64,000 nt of DNA from Massariosphaeria phaeospora (taxonomy: Eukaryota; Ascomycota; Dothideomycetes; Pleosporales): NCBI GenBank assembly GCA_011032825.1, contig JAADJZ010000005.1, positions 625,001-689,000 of the forward strand, read 5' to 3'. Numbering within the stretch: the first letter of the stretch is position 1; each line of letters opens with the position of its first letter. The position numbers and the translations under genes were made by a program. The notes below the pieces were generated by a model, which did no database searches, was not told the DNA's origin, and saw nothing but the letters and a program-made list of their open reading frames with translations. Below are positions 32,331 through 44,394 of this stretch, in pieces.

Positions 32331-32574
32331 CCTATATTCTCCTCCCTTCCCCCCCTCCATATTTTCCACACCATATATACCCCAACATTAACAAATTCCT
32401 CCACATACACCCAGGTACGCGGAGAAAACGGCGGCCGCAGCCATCTAGGTCGCGTACTGGCGGGTGTTGCCCCGGCGGATTAGTAGTTAGGTGGGTGTCC
32501 ACTAGCGAAGGATCCAGATGTGTATGTTTTTTTTTCAATTTTTTTTTCAGGTAGGAAGGTAGAGGGGTAGGGAT

Positions 32575-32662
32575 ATAGTGGGGTGGAGGGGTGGAGGGAT
32601 TTTTAAAAGGGAGGGGGAGGGTGGGGAGAGGGGGGGAAGGAGGGAGGGAGGTGTGGATAGAT
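32575..32662 (+). repeat. G-rich polypurine tract
   Basis: A run of nearly pure purine, interrupted only by a few T's, with many GGG/GGGG blocks. This composition can form a G-quadruplex or triplex. No gene overlaps it. Confidence 0.6.
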
Positions 32663-35600
32663 GGGATGGTGGTTTTAGTAAGCAGCCTACTGCGGCAAAG
32701 AGATAGGTCGAGAGGGATGAGTCAGCCACCCAAAGTCATAGCCAGCCCATTTCTTTTGCTGGTAGGGTGTGCGTATATAGAATACCTGTCTACCTATAAT
32801 CTAGTGTGTGTGCGTGCTTGTGCATGTCGCGAGCATATGTGTGAATGCAGACTAGCTAGCGTAGACTGCAAAGACTTTCTCAACTTATTTGCTTTCATGC
32901 ACTAACTAACAACTACAAGATTGCGAATATAGATATGGCGGTAGTGACAGTAGCACTACGAAGCTAGTTGATACGCGATTCTGATTTGAAGATTGACATG
33001 AGGTGGTGTAGTTATGGATCTAGAGAGACACTTTCGCGGATGGAAAATTCATTCAATTGGAGCATGAGGCGAGAAGCTTGGTGGACGTGTTCGATAATGT
33101 AGAGACACTATAGAGGAGAGGAGAAGGGACTGAGAGACGTTGAGAGCAGTAGAGAGGTGCCCGTCGAGATACTTTGCGGGCTTACGCCGAGGTTGGATCG
33201 GTGATAGGGCTCGGTTGGTTGTTGTAGGATGGAGATGGAGATGAAATAATAGAAAGGGGAACGATGTAGTTTTGTGGCGTTGTGGAATGTGGTGTGGTAG
33301 CTTCGCTGGATGTAGCGCATGCGAAGCGGTCGATATGGTGAGAAGTTCTCACTTCAGACTGCTAGTTTCTAAAAGAGCTTGCTAGACGAACCTGTATCGC
33401 TCGTGCGCACGTTCGGGCCTTTCGGAAAAGGGTATACTTCATGGGATGAATGCGCAGCTGCGGATGAGTCCGGAAGCAAGCCTTAGCTCGGTCGACGACG
33501 ATATGAATGTGAAGTGAGTAGCAGCCGGCTTGCCGATAATACAATCACCCGGTCACTAGCCCAAAGACCCTCGCCGTCAGCCGCTTCACCCGTGCCCAAG
33601 GATTCGGTCGGTGCGAGCTCGACGAGCACAGTACCGTGCGACGTGCCACAAGCAAGTCATGTGCTGCCCCGAGATGTGGAGAACAGTGGCCACCAAAGGC
33701 GGCCTTGTTCCACGGCACGCGAATCACACCAAACACACCACAGGACCGAAAAATATGGGCTGTGTGTTGTTGTGACTGTACAAGCTCGATATCGAGCGAA
33801 GTGCGAGGACAACGAAGATCGGAACTCGCTTTGGTTTTCTGATCGGTGGGCCTGGTGTCGTGTGCTTGTTGTGCGCGGCGCAAAGCTGCGGCCGTCGTGA
33901 TGCCGTGTGCCGTGAAAAGTCTAGACTGTGGTCTCTGGGCTCGGGTCTGCGTAGTGCCATGAACATAAGCGGGATTTGAACGGCTAGAGGCGATTCTGGG
34001 GTATTGCGCGTGACTACGGACCGACAGGACGGGTTTGCGGTAGTTGGTGCGGATTGCGAGACCGGTCCGGCCAAGATGGTGATTGGGAAGGCAACCTCCA
34101 CGGCTTCGATCTGTCTTGAGATGCCGTGTCGAAGCAAAAGACTAAGTTGATGTTAGCGATTGCGTGTAAGTTAGAATGCTCGGTTCGTCGAAAGTGATTA
34201 GACAGCTTTCGTATATCTACGTATAGTTCTCCTATATCCTAGGTGAGAGGTTCGAATGATTTGGAAATTGTGAGAGACTTAATGTTTCCGTTGTCTTTGG
34301 AATAAACGGTCGGAATGACAACCGACATTAGGAAGAATTTCGATGTCTCTATCAACGATGCACGTAATGATGCGTGCCGTGCAACTTCAGGGACAGATGT
34401 GATGTCTTAAATGTGTCGTAAGTCTGGCCGGGATTACCAATGCAAAAGAGATAAGAATAGAGAAAAAACACAATGAGAAAAGCAGGCCACTAGTCATCTA
34501 TAACACAGAGACTTCTCTAGCGGAACATGCAGGGCGCTGACAATTCGCTGTAGCGTCGAGACACCAAGTGAAGTGGTTTGCATGGAGTCCAGGATTTACA
34601 TCATAGTGCCCTCAGCACTAAGACAACTCAGCGCACGAACTCCTTGGAATCGGTCGTGTACGGGCGCCCTATTCGATCTGCGTCATCTTGACCGAAGTCC
34701 TCGGATACATAAGATGGCATGCTGCTAGAGAAGAGAGATGTTGGAATCGCGCGGGAAGTCGAGCAAGCTAGAAAAGCGGGATTGACGTGGATGGCGGAAG
34801 CGGGAAGCGTGACTGCACGCGGGAAATAAGTTTGCGAAATGGTGTTGATGGTTGCGATGGACCGGTAAGCAACTTAACGGAAAGTTTATAAGAAAAGGTC
34901 GCTCGTGCTCAATGTCTCTGTTTGACATATACGTTCTAGACTTGCTCAAGCAAGACATGAAACGGCTGGCTAGTCTAAGAGTCACTTGGAAGGCTAGAGT
35001 GCGGTCAGTAGCTTTGCGGTATGTCTTTTTCCCGGACTTACTCTCATGTCATTCGAATCGGGTGGAGATATGCCGGCAATGATGCATACGTTCTTCTTCT
35101 GGATGATGCAGGTGAGAAAACCTTTATTAGCAACAGACGCCGGTAGCCGTAATTTCTCCGTTGGTTGTTCCACAATCCAGGAACAACGTCGCGTGTAGTC
35201 CGATCGAATCTGCGTTAGCTTGTTGATACGCAGCGCAGCTTCAGTTCCAGTATAACGATCGTCTCTTTCAAAACACTAACGGAGGATTCAGAGATACCCT
35301 GAGAAATGTTTCCACTCGATAGACCACGGATGGCTCATACCGAGAATTACCCAAGTGCAGCATTGACGAGAGGCTTAGATATGTTTGTGCGAGGCCAAAG
35401 AGACTCGACGGGAACCTGCGTGTCGTACCTAGCTTGTGAACCGATTGCCGATATTGAACAAGCGAAGATGACCCAGAAGAACCCTGTGCCAAGGAGGCAA
35501 AGTTTTCAAATCATCAGCAAGCAAGATACGTAATATGTCTCCCATCTCGTGACCCCTTGTTCGTTCAGATGTATCTCACGACCCACCCACAAGCATCACC

Positions 35601-37555
35601 GGTAACGCCATGAACATGTCGTAACGATGACAAATATACCATGATCCGTGATACACCCGCGTGAAGTTATCCCCAGATCTGCTGTCAAATCTCTTTTACA
35701 AAAGTCGCGGCCGGGTATGGTACCTCTCAGTTTCTTGTCGGCGTTGTCCTATTTAGGCAGACCAGAGTCGAGGCAGAAACGGATCACTGACTACAGCGAT
35801 GGCGATAGCGCTGCGGAAGTCAGCTTCCGTAGAAAGCTGTACACAGGATCCGTGAAGGTTTCGGTCCCGGCTAAGACCTCAAGATTTCCTTGCCACACCA
35901 ACCACTTCCGAAGTGGCATCGTTATCCTATGCTACGAACGAGACTCTACACAGTGGCATATGAGACAGTTGTGTCACCTAGACCATGCGTCGAGGAGTCA
36001 TGAACGTAAAATATTGGATATAGAGGCAGCTTGATTGATGGTGGCGGTTGTATCTTAGAGTAGTGTTGCTTTTCGTCAGATAGTCAGCCGTCACAGTCTA
36101 GCAAAGTACTGAATCTCGTCGAACCTGGATTACCTCATTGTAGTGACATGCGAGCTTGCGAATGCTCTCCGTTGAGACGTTGCAACGGCTTATCCGTGAG
36201 GATATCACTGTAGTGCCTCCGGATGCTGTATGGCTTCTCTTTGGTGAACCATGAGATACACACTCCACATCTACATTAGCCGTTAGTTGCGGGTCCAACC
36301 CCTTGGTACCACCACAATGATTGCGAGAGTATGTCTACATATTACCTAATCTTTCCCCTCACATCACGGCAAGATGCCCATGTTCGAAGCACCCTGAATC
36401 GACAACGCTTAAGCAGTGGGCCATCCTGCATACGCAGATGGCAGACTCGAGTCCATGCCAAAATCATGAACCACAGCTTGGCTGTGATCGTAGGTGACGG
36501 TAGGGTTACCCCTGCAGCCGATTTGTACGACATTTCGTTTGAGCGATGGTGTCACGGTGGTCGACTTCGAATCTGCACTAGCGGTTAGCGAGAAATCGGA
36601 GCATATGTCACCCTTTGGGGAGAAGACGCCAGCGCGCTCAGCGTCGGAGCCTTGTTGAACGATGTTTTCACGCATTCAACCCAGCTGAATTGTCTATTAT
36701 GTAAGACCAATATCGTATGTTGCCGTTTGGAGTTTGGAGCTTGGGTATTGGAGTGATCCTAATTGATCAATTAATTGTTGGGCGTGTGCGGCAGTGGCTA
36801 GCCTGTGGTCGAAAACGAGAAAGCGAGAAAGTGAGCTGTCGCTTTTGACAACGACAGGTTCTTGAACAACACACTGGTAACTTGACCGCCAATCGCAATC
36901 GTTGGCGGCCTGCAGCATTCCAAGGTTTCTCGAGAGACGTATTTCGCCTTTGAGGTGACTCTGGAAAATTCTAGCGCCAGCCATTGCTATGCATCTGTCC
37001 GCTATCGAGAGAGGCTCCCAAGCCAGAAGCGCAATTTGCGCGACCTAATGGTAGATAACTCCTCAGAGTACTTGTGTAGTCGCTTTGCGGCCGCTTGAAA
37101 TGAAAAGAAGGTTTGGCTATCCTCTCCAAAGGTTCCACTGCCCCACTTGGAGGCCATCGGCGCCACGACTTTATTTGTGGGAGCACTATCCGAGTGGTGG
37201 AATGGACGACACGCGCGTCCCCAGTCCTGCGGTAAGCGATACACAAAGTTCGACGGGACATGCATACTGAAGTTGCAGACAAAAGCCGTGTCGAGTCCAG
37301 GATCCGGTTTGAATTTGCTGGCCACAGCGTAGTACATGGAAAGGAACAAGAAGGTACTGAGAGTGCAGACCGCCTGCGAAGGGGCAAGCGGCTACAGTTC
37401 GGATCATATAAAGAGTCGGCAGTCTCTAGTCTCTGAAAAGCGATCAAATCTTTCCAACTTCATCCACGCCGTCTAATCTTCTCCATCACCGCCCTTTCGT
37501 CTTTTCGGTCGTTTCCGTCTCTTCACATCGACAGAATCTTTTTCGTTCTACCATC
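32663..37555. other. Gene desert
   Basis: About 4.9 kb where all reading frames are short and overlapping on both strands, with no recognisable protein, tRNA or transposon. The last 150 nt before 37556 are CT-rich and probably form the promoter of the microprotein gene. Confidence 0.4.
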
Positions 37556-37797
37556 ATGTGCCAACAAACCCCCATCGACAAGGTTGCCATACCATTCATG
37601 AACGACGGAGAGGGAATCACTACGATGCCGGTGTGTTGCAATGTTTTCTTTCCAGTCAATTTTCACTCGACAGAGCAACCGAGAACTGACTGAGACAGGT
37701 CCCTGGCCGTCGTTGCCCTGCTTGTCTCGAGAGGGGCGACACCGTGTGGGTGATCCCGGGCAAGTGCTGCCCCCAGTGCGGCACACCGGTGAACTAG
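37556..37797 (+). CDS. 57-residue zinc-ribbon-like microprotein
   Basis: Two exons, 37556-37630 and 37699-37797, give MCQQTPIDKVAIPFMNDGEG followed by a basic part with CPAC and CCPQCG separated by 16 residues. The CxxC...CxxC pair is a plausible zinc ribbon. The GT-AG intron (68 nt, with a CTGAC branch-like site) is phase 0 on both sides, and the upstream leader is CT-rich like those of other genes here. Neither exon is long enough to be found by ORF length. I do not recognise a named family. A role in protein or nucleic-acid binding is only a guess from the ribbon. Confidence 0.55.
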
Positions 37798-39236
37798 GTA
37801 TCCGATGCAACGTAAGCCCTACACGTCCAAACAGCAGCCAGACGGTGCATTGACTCTTCCACAGGAGAATCGAACGACGCTGCTGTATTATGGTCGGTCT
37901 TGGGATTTCGTCCGCATTCCACGGCAAGCGATCGGGGGACTCTGATGGGATGGTTTGAGATCGTATGGCCGTCAACTGCATTTATCGGTGTCAAGCGTTG
38001 TCCTCGTGGCTGCCCGTGTCGAGATGTATTTTCTGAGGTTAGATGATGAAAAGTCTTCGCTCATTTCTGAAATGATTGTGGTATCAGATTTGGACTGGTT
38101 TCTCTGCAATGGTGCTGCTTGATTGACAACGACTAAACATTATGACGGTGTTGTAGCTGGCCAACCGTTTTGAGTGATGTCTGATTTGATGGCCGGATTG
38201 TTGCGAGTCGGGTCATTGTACGCATAAGATTCTGTCGTCATCAGGTGTCATTCCGACGTTCTGGTTTGGCGTGTGGGTGTGTTTTTGAAGCCAATCTGAA
38301 GACAAATATTCGAACGCCAAGAGGGAAGCGATGGAGATGGTGGGAACTCGCGCAGGCTGTCAGTGTGCAGAGAGCTGGACTTAGCCAGGCTCGGGTGAGT
38401 TACCCAGGCTCTCGTCAGTCCGCATATCCCAAAGGCGACCGGGCAGAGGCTGCAGGTGGTAGGAGACGGTTGACGGTGTGACGTGAGGCTGCGCCACGAC
38501 CTACCCCACCCCACCACACGATCAGATCGTACCACATAGTTCGCCAGCACACAACTTCAACGTAACAAATGGACAAGCCAACACGAACTTGCTGCTCCAG
38601 TACTTGTCTTCATTCGAATGTGCCTACGTCTAGTTGTTGGCTCTTAGCCCCCTCCTTTGCGCGGCGCATAGATGTGTTTCATCTGCACATCAAGAGTCTT
38701 TACATCTCACCGCATGCTATCAATATCTGAAACTCACACGGTGTGCTCCCGCACTCAGTTTCAGCTGTCGCGATGTGCCCCCTTCAAGATTAGAAACAGC
38801 TTAACTTAGCACACAATGCATTCTTCATTGGCCTTTCTATGCAGTAGGTTTGAAGAAAGATCTGTCCAAGGGCTGGATAGGCCTTCTCTGTAGAAGTGGA
38901 GTCATACAGGAAGATACAGACTGTAGATGTCTGCTCTTGCTGTTGCTGTGGTTTCAGTTGCCTCTGCTTACATAATTTCAATGTTTCGAAAAGAAAACAG
39001 CCCAGGATGATCGATGGCGCGTAAGCGAGAACCGAGCAAGGCAGGGGTGCTGATTGGCTCGAATGCTCAACTTCGTCGCTCTTAACCTTCTCACCTTCAC
39101 TCTCATCATTCTCTCTTCACCAAGCGTGGGAACAAGAACGCTTTGGGACTCTTGGCAGTAAGTTAGAATAGTCTTTCCAGCGTGCCTCTGCAGTTTCTTC
39201 TCTACACTCACACCACACCCGCCCGACCACCACAGC
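37798..39236. other. Intergenic region
   Basis: About 1.4 kb with no supported feature. The stretch near 39060-39236 is the likely promoter of the coiled-coil gene. Confidence 0.4.
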
Positions 39237-40538
39237 ATGTTTTCCTTCAAGAAGAAGGCTAATGCCACCACAGACAAGCAGGCGCGGCGCGCAGCCTCGG
39301 CGCCCTTCGCCCAATTCTGGCGACGGCAGCCGGCAGCGTCCACAAGCGGTAAGTCGCTGCTTACCTACTCCCCGTCCACGCCCCGACACCGCCCCCATGC
39401 CCATGTTTGAGGTGCCTGGCCGCCGTGCAGGGGTTCAAAACAAAGCCGCGCGCATCATCGTTTTTTTATCCCCAGACGCATAAACACTGCCCTTCACCCG
39501 CCTTCAGTGTCCGCCGCACCCCACTCAAAGCTAGAGAACTTCAATGCTGATTCTAGAACGCGACAAGCAGCCCCGGTCCTCCCCAACCTCCCATTCAGCG
39601 GTGAGCATGACATGACCGACTCGGGTCACAGCAACGACGACACCATCACCAAGACTCCCCCACCGACCCGCAGCGCTGCAATGCCGAGCTACACCACCCC
39701 CCGCAATGTCTCCGGCCCGCTCAGCATTATCTCCGCCGATGCCAATGCCAACCGCGCGAGCCCGCACGTCTCCGCCGCCGTGCCCCAGAGCAAGACGTCC
39801 CAGTACATAGATAAGATCACGTCTGAGAACGAACGTCTGCGGAGGGAGCTTGCAGTCGAAAGAACCGCCAAGGATGCTGCCATGGAACAGCTGAAGGCCT
39901 CGCAGGTGCAAGAGGAGAAGAGGCAGGCAGAGTACCAGCACCTGCAAGTCTTGGCGGACACCAATGCGAGGGCCATGGACCGGAAGGACCGGAAGCTGGC
40001 CGACCTCAAGGCGGCGCTGGACATCGAGACGAGCAGGCGCAAGGATGCCGAGCAACGGGCGGCAGTGTCTAACCGGATGCTGGGAGACACGCAGTCCGAG
40101 ACGAACCGAGAACTCGCGAAAGCCAACGATCTCAAGCACCTCGCCGAGACGAACGCCGACGCAGCCAGAGACGGCTTCAAGCGCATCACCGACGGCTACA
40201 AGAAGCAGCTAAAGAGCATGAACGAACACTTGCACGAGCTTCGCCAGAAGCGTGTCGATGACGCGGACAAGATCAGGCGGCAAGCCATCATCAGCGACCA
40301 GCTCCAGCACGAAATGGTGCGAATGCTTCGTTCAGAGAACAACATGACGAGTATGATGGAGACGTACAAGCAAGAGCACGAGAAACTGGTGGACGACCTT
40401 GTACAAGAGGCAGAGAGGATGCGTGCAGCACTACCGCAAAAAGAAAAGGAGGCAGAAGAGCTCATCAAGGCCCTCCAGGAAACACAGAGTAAGATGAAGT
40501 GGGTAATGACGCAGAAGAAGCGCCAAGACGAAAAATGA
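39237..40538 (+). CDS. Coiled-coil protein of the She3 (SWI5-dependent HO expression) type
   Basis: Exons 39237-39348 and 39508-40538 give 380 residues. The start MFSFKKKAN is basic and followed by an Ala/Arg-rich segment (QARRAASAPFAQFWRRQ). After a Ser/Pro-rich linker, residues from about 125 to the end form one long coiled coil opening with SQYIDKITSENERLRRELAV, the signature opening of filamentous-fungal proteins annotated as She3. Yeast She3 is the adaptor linking ASH1 mRNA/She2 to myosin Myo4. Whether the filamentous homologues do this is unknown. The first exon was chosen because its phase-1 donor joins the acceptor at 39507 cleanly; the second exon has no early ATG. Confidence 0.7.
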
Positions 40539-41964
40539 ACACCGTCTGATCGGAACCTTCTACTGCATTCTCGTAGTTCGACTTTCCACAAGCATGTCGT
40601 TACCTCCACAGCGTGCGCGCGTCTTACGGCATTGACGAGCTTATCTGGTTCATACGGGATCTCTTCAAAATCTGGGAACGGCGTTATTGCAATCGAGCAT
40701 TCAGGGTGACCCGGCGCTTCATGGACAGGACTACTCTACGGATGGGAACTCATTACTGGTTACCGGCGTGGCATGTCCGTCTTTTCTTCTCTTTTCTCTG
40801 CGACTGCATCTGTTCTCGGATCGGGGTCGGCTTGACACTTCACTTCTCTTATGATACCTGATACTTGATCACGTCACCGGCGCATGGACATGATGCATTT
40901 GCGGCTTTGTTTACGCCCCATCCAGCACTCTGCTGTTCAGCTCCTCCCACGTGGTGCGCTTCGACACGTAGGCAGATGTCTAATACATACCCCTTTTCAT
41001 TCTGTCACTTCACTAAACAGCTCACGATGATGTACATGCAGTGGCCTCGCGTCAGAGTATCACGTCTTCGGAAAGGGTCTGGGCTTTATATAGCGAAGGT
41101 GGGCATACCATTCATCGTTACATATACTTGCGTGCTCTTGACCAACTGACTACTCCGTCCCTCTGATAAGGCTGACAGCTGCGCAGTTCTGCAGGGTACC
41201 TAAATGGTTCCCACCAAGGCAATCATCTACACCATCACCACATCTGCGCGGTGAGTCACGCCCAGAGCTCGACCCTTGTCCACCCAAGGGCCCTAATCTC
41301 TTCTGATGCAAAAAACAGTCATTTCTCGAACATCGTGACGGGAAGTTGTGCCATGAATGGCTCCTTCCCAGTCGGTTTGCAGGCCCTCCAACACGGCGAG
41401 TGTTGCCGAATCCATCCTAGACGCATTATTTATGACACTACAACTGACACCCAGCTGCCTCGTTCATCGCCCGCATGGTCCCACAGCTCATCTTGGAGGA
41501 CTCCTGGATCGGGCTGCAACAAGCAGAGTGTAGGTGGACCAGCGTCGCAACAGAATGACAGAGGCAGTACCAAGTACGCACATACTCCGATCGCTGCGCA
41601 GGTACCTGGGCTCCAAATATCGGCGTAAGCCGAAAGGGATGCGCGATTGCACCAATAGGACTAATGCATCAGATCGAGACGCGCAGGCTTGGTCAACTGG
41701 GTTAGAGCACGCACATGTCCTTTAGCTTGATTAATGGATATGTGCATTTTGTGGGAGTGGGCCTACATGGAGGCAGATACTATCAGTCCGGGGTAGAGAG
41801 GGACTTGTGTGGAGTATAAAGGAGGCCGGCCTATTCAATTGCCTTATATCGGCTCACACACTCTATCGCCTCCCAGTCCAGCAATTCCTAGGCATCCGTC
41901 TTCGTCCTGGAAACACACATATAGCCCGCCCCATAGCTCACTCGGCATCGACGCACCAGCCACC
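40539..41964. other. Intergenic region
   Basis: About 1.4 kb without a supported gene. A TATA-like GAGTATAAAGG lies at 41811-41821, about 145 nt upstream of the ATG at 41965. Confidence 0.4.
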
Positions 41965-42800
41965 ATGTCAGGCGTCAACCCATCTCTAACCCATGTCCAC
42001 TCTACCGCCTACCCTCACTCCTCCCTCTCCATCTCCATCCCCATCACCAAACGCAGACAACCCGCAACAACGAACCGACGCACACAGCCACCCACTCAGT
42101 CATCCACGCCCAGCCCCTATAGCCCTCCAGCCTGCAAACCACCACCCTCTCTAACGCCGCATGCAAACTCACCTCATCTAGTAGAAGCAAAAGCCTACCT
42201 AGCCCTGAAAGGAGTTTAAGAAAACGAAGGAGCGCGAGATCGAGGCGCGGAAGAAGGTTGCGTGCAAGAAGCTGAAGGTGAGGAGGAAGGTGTTTTCTGG
42301 GATGGGATGGGATGGGATAGGGGCATGCAGATGAATGGGTGGCTTGGCTTGGCTGTTAGGGGCAAAAAGAGAAAGGATAGAGAGGGCGTTGAGAGCGTGC
42401 TTCTGGCTATGGTTCGAAGAGATTACAGTTGATATCTTTCGTTCGCTGTACGTGGTGAAATCTCCATGGTTTAAATATGTGCTGGAATACAAGATGTACA
42501 AGTTACGATGCAGTAAGGCCACCTGTACCCATCTAACCTTCTAAGCATCCCTTCTTAGACTTATCCCCCCGCGCACCCTTTAAGCGTTTCACTACAAGCC
42601 CCATCGCAATCCTCTAGACACACTAACTACATCTACGCCAGGACTCAAAACACCCATGGTCTATGCGGCAGTAAGCCTAGACGCCCCATAAACCTACGTA
42701 CACCACGGCACCCCGCCTATACACATCTCCAACAGCCCAGTAGAAACTCCCGTGCTATGGTATTATTGCGAGACTTGGTACGCAGACGGGAATTAAGAGG
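41965..42800 (+). pseudogene. Decayed gene of unknown function
   Basis: From the ATG at 41965 an 84-codon S/T/P-rich frame ends at 42219. At about 42208 a shift of one base leads into an open, lysine/glutamate-rich helical stretch (KEFKKTKEREIEARKKVA) that fits as its continuation and runs to a possible donor at 42279. Beyond about 42642 another protein-like stretch (MVYAAVSLDAP, YVHHGTPPIHISN, WYYCETWYADGN) is interrupted by TAA twice. A TATA-like box and CT-rich leader precede the start. The picture is of a gene killed by a frameshift and stops. I do not recognise the family. Confidence 0.45.
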
Positions 42801-43014
42801 CGGTAGAAGGCAGGGGATCGCCGTGCGAGAGCGGACATTAGGTCTTTCTTACCACGGACAAGTAAAACCAAAGGCTAATATCAACATGTATCGGCACATG
42901 TCTGTAGAGACCACTTCACACGACGCGCGAGATAGTTGGACATAGAAAAACGGATATCATTCCTTGCATATGTACACCGACGTTCAGGCTTCCTGCAACG
43001 CAACCGCGGCTCGT

Positions 43015-43840
43015 CTAGTCTTCGTTCGGCCTGGGTGGGTGCCGGCCGCCGGTGTATCGCTCGAACGGCTGTTCGGACTTGATCTGGTTGTTGCGCAGGG
43101 CCTCGAGCTTGCGCTCGTTGTCCTCGTAGGCTTCTTTCTTGAACTTGGCGATGACTTTGTCCATGTTGACTTGCTGGCCCGCGACGACGTTGTAGGGGGA
43201 TCCGACGTTCATCATTCTGGATATGCGGGTTAGCCTAGGTGTCGGGCATGCACTCTCCAGCGTTCGTGTCCTCCTGTGCATGTCATATCGACTTCTTCGC
43301 ACGCCTTCTCCACTTGTCCTGCGCTTTCCAGATAATCGCTCCAAGAGGGGAAACGTACTCAGGGAAGCGCATCTCGAAATGCCCGTCCGGCTTCGTGTTG
43401 TTGAACAACACCCGGTCCTGCCCCGCCTGCTCAATCATCTTAACGTGCACGTCATTGCGGTAAATCAGCTTCTCCTGCTCTTCCGTGTACCGGTCGATGA
43501 TGCGGGTTATGATTGACGGCGAATCGGGGTCCTGGCGCGAAAGCCAGTAGAGTGCGTATCCGGTGGGGAAGACGCCTAGGGTGATCCAGAAGCCGCTCTA
43601 CAAGGCCAATTGAGTTAGCAGAGTGTTCTGCATGAGTGAGACCTCGACTTGAGGGTTCTCTCAGCCTAGAGCAAGGGCAATGGGGTGTATGGAGGGGGGC
43701 AGTACCCCCATGGATTCGTTGACGGGGCCGGAGCTGTGGCCGTGAGCGTGCTCATCGTGGGCGTACCGTCGTGACTGGCGCGTGAGGGGGGTGCGCCCTT
43801 GTCGGGCAGCAGATAGTGCTGTCCTGCGGAACGCCTGCAT
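43015..43840 (-). CDS. NADH:ubiquinone oxidoreductase (complex I) 17.8 kDa subunit, mitochondrial
   Basis: Exons 43706-43840, 43359-43597 and 43015-43216 give 191 residues. The first exon encodes a basic presequence (MQAFRRTALSAARQGRTPLT) and a His-rich segment ending PVNESMG. The second has a TM-like helix (FWITLGVFPTGYALYWL) and ITRIIDRYTEEQEKL. The third begins MMNVGSPYNVVAGQQVNMDK, matching the conserved FP-E-x-NTGSPYNVVAGQ element of the fungal accessory subunit NUO17.8. The protein is an accessory subunit of complex I in the mitochondrial inner membrane. All splice phases agree. An in-frame ATG 36 codons upstream is possible but would precede the presequence. Confidence 0.85.
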
Positions 43841-44394
43841 GGTGTCTGACGGACTGTTGCTCGAGGCTTGCGGGCTTGTGACGATGAGCTTCGAGGTTGC
43901 CGTTGACGCTAGTCTGATAGCGGGTCGGGGCCTTGGCATTGCCTTCATCGGTCTACGTAACTACCACCGTTACAACTGGTGGTACAAGAACACCGTCTTC
44001 TAATCAATTGTCTCACAGATCATCTGTAAGACAATCGCAGAGAACCTGACTTACATCAACGAGTTGAAGTTGAGTCGGAGACCCCGACGTGCAACCTCGG
44101 TATCTTTCCGATTACCAACCCCAAACCCCACACCTTCCGACTTTGTCGCCGCGCGAGAGAAGAATACGGTAAGCCCGATAATTTGTGGATCCTTCGAGAT
44201 TTTATATAAAAGTTTCGCTGGTCCCGATCTGTAGGTAATGAGTCGAACTGGTTTGATTTGAAAACCCGCCTCGCACAATCTTACTCGCTGTAATTGCGTC
44301 ATATCGGACCTCTCTTTCCGCATAGCAATATTTGCTACTGTGGTATCTTTGTACGTTGTCGTTTATTTGGAAATTCGGGATTCTACAAGCTATA
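43841..44394. promoter_or_regulatory. Divergent upstream region of complex I subunit and MDR reductase
   Basis: About 550 nt between two divergent start codons. No distinct motif was identified. Confidence 0.4.

Noticed and set aside
34240..34262. GGTTCGAAT, resembling a tRNA B box
   Set aside because: No matching A box or cloverleaf could be folded around it.
35648..36034. 128-codon plus-strand frame
   Set aside because: It lacks an ATG near its start (it begins at GTG), has no domain and no promoter feature; likely chance.
39531..40189. Minus-strand frames of up to 202 codons
   Set aside because: They are antisense shadows of the coiled-coil gene, with the regular codon bias of the sense strand.
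41251..41628. 125-codon plus-strand frame
   Set aside because: Start lies in no clear context, composition is unremarkable and no family is recognised.
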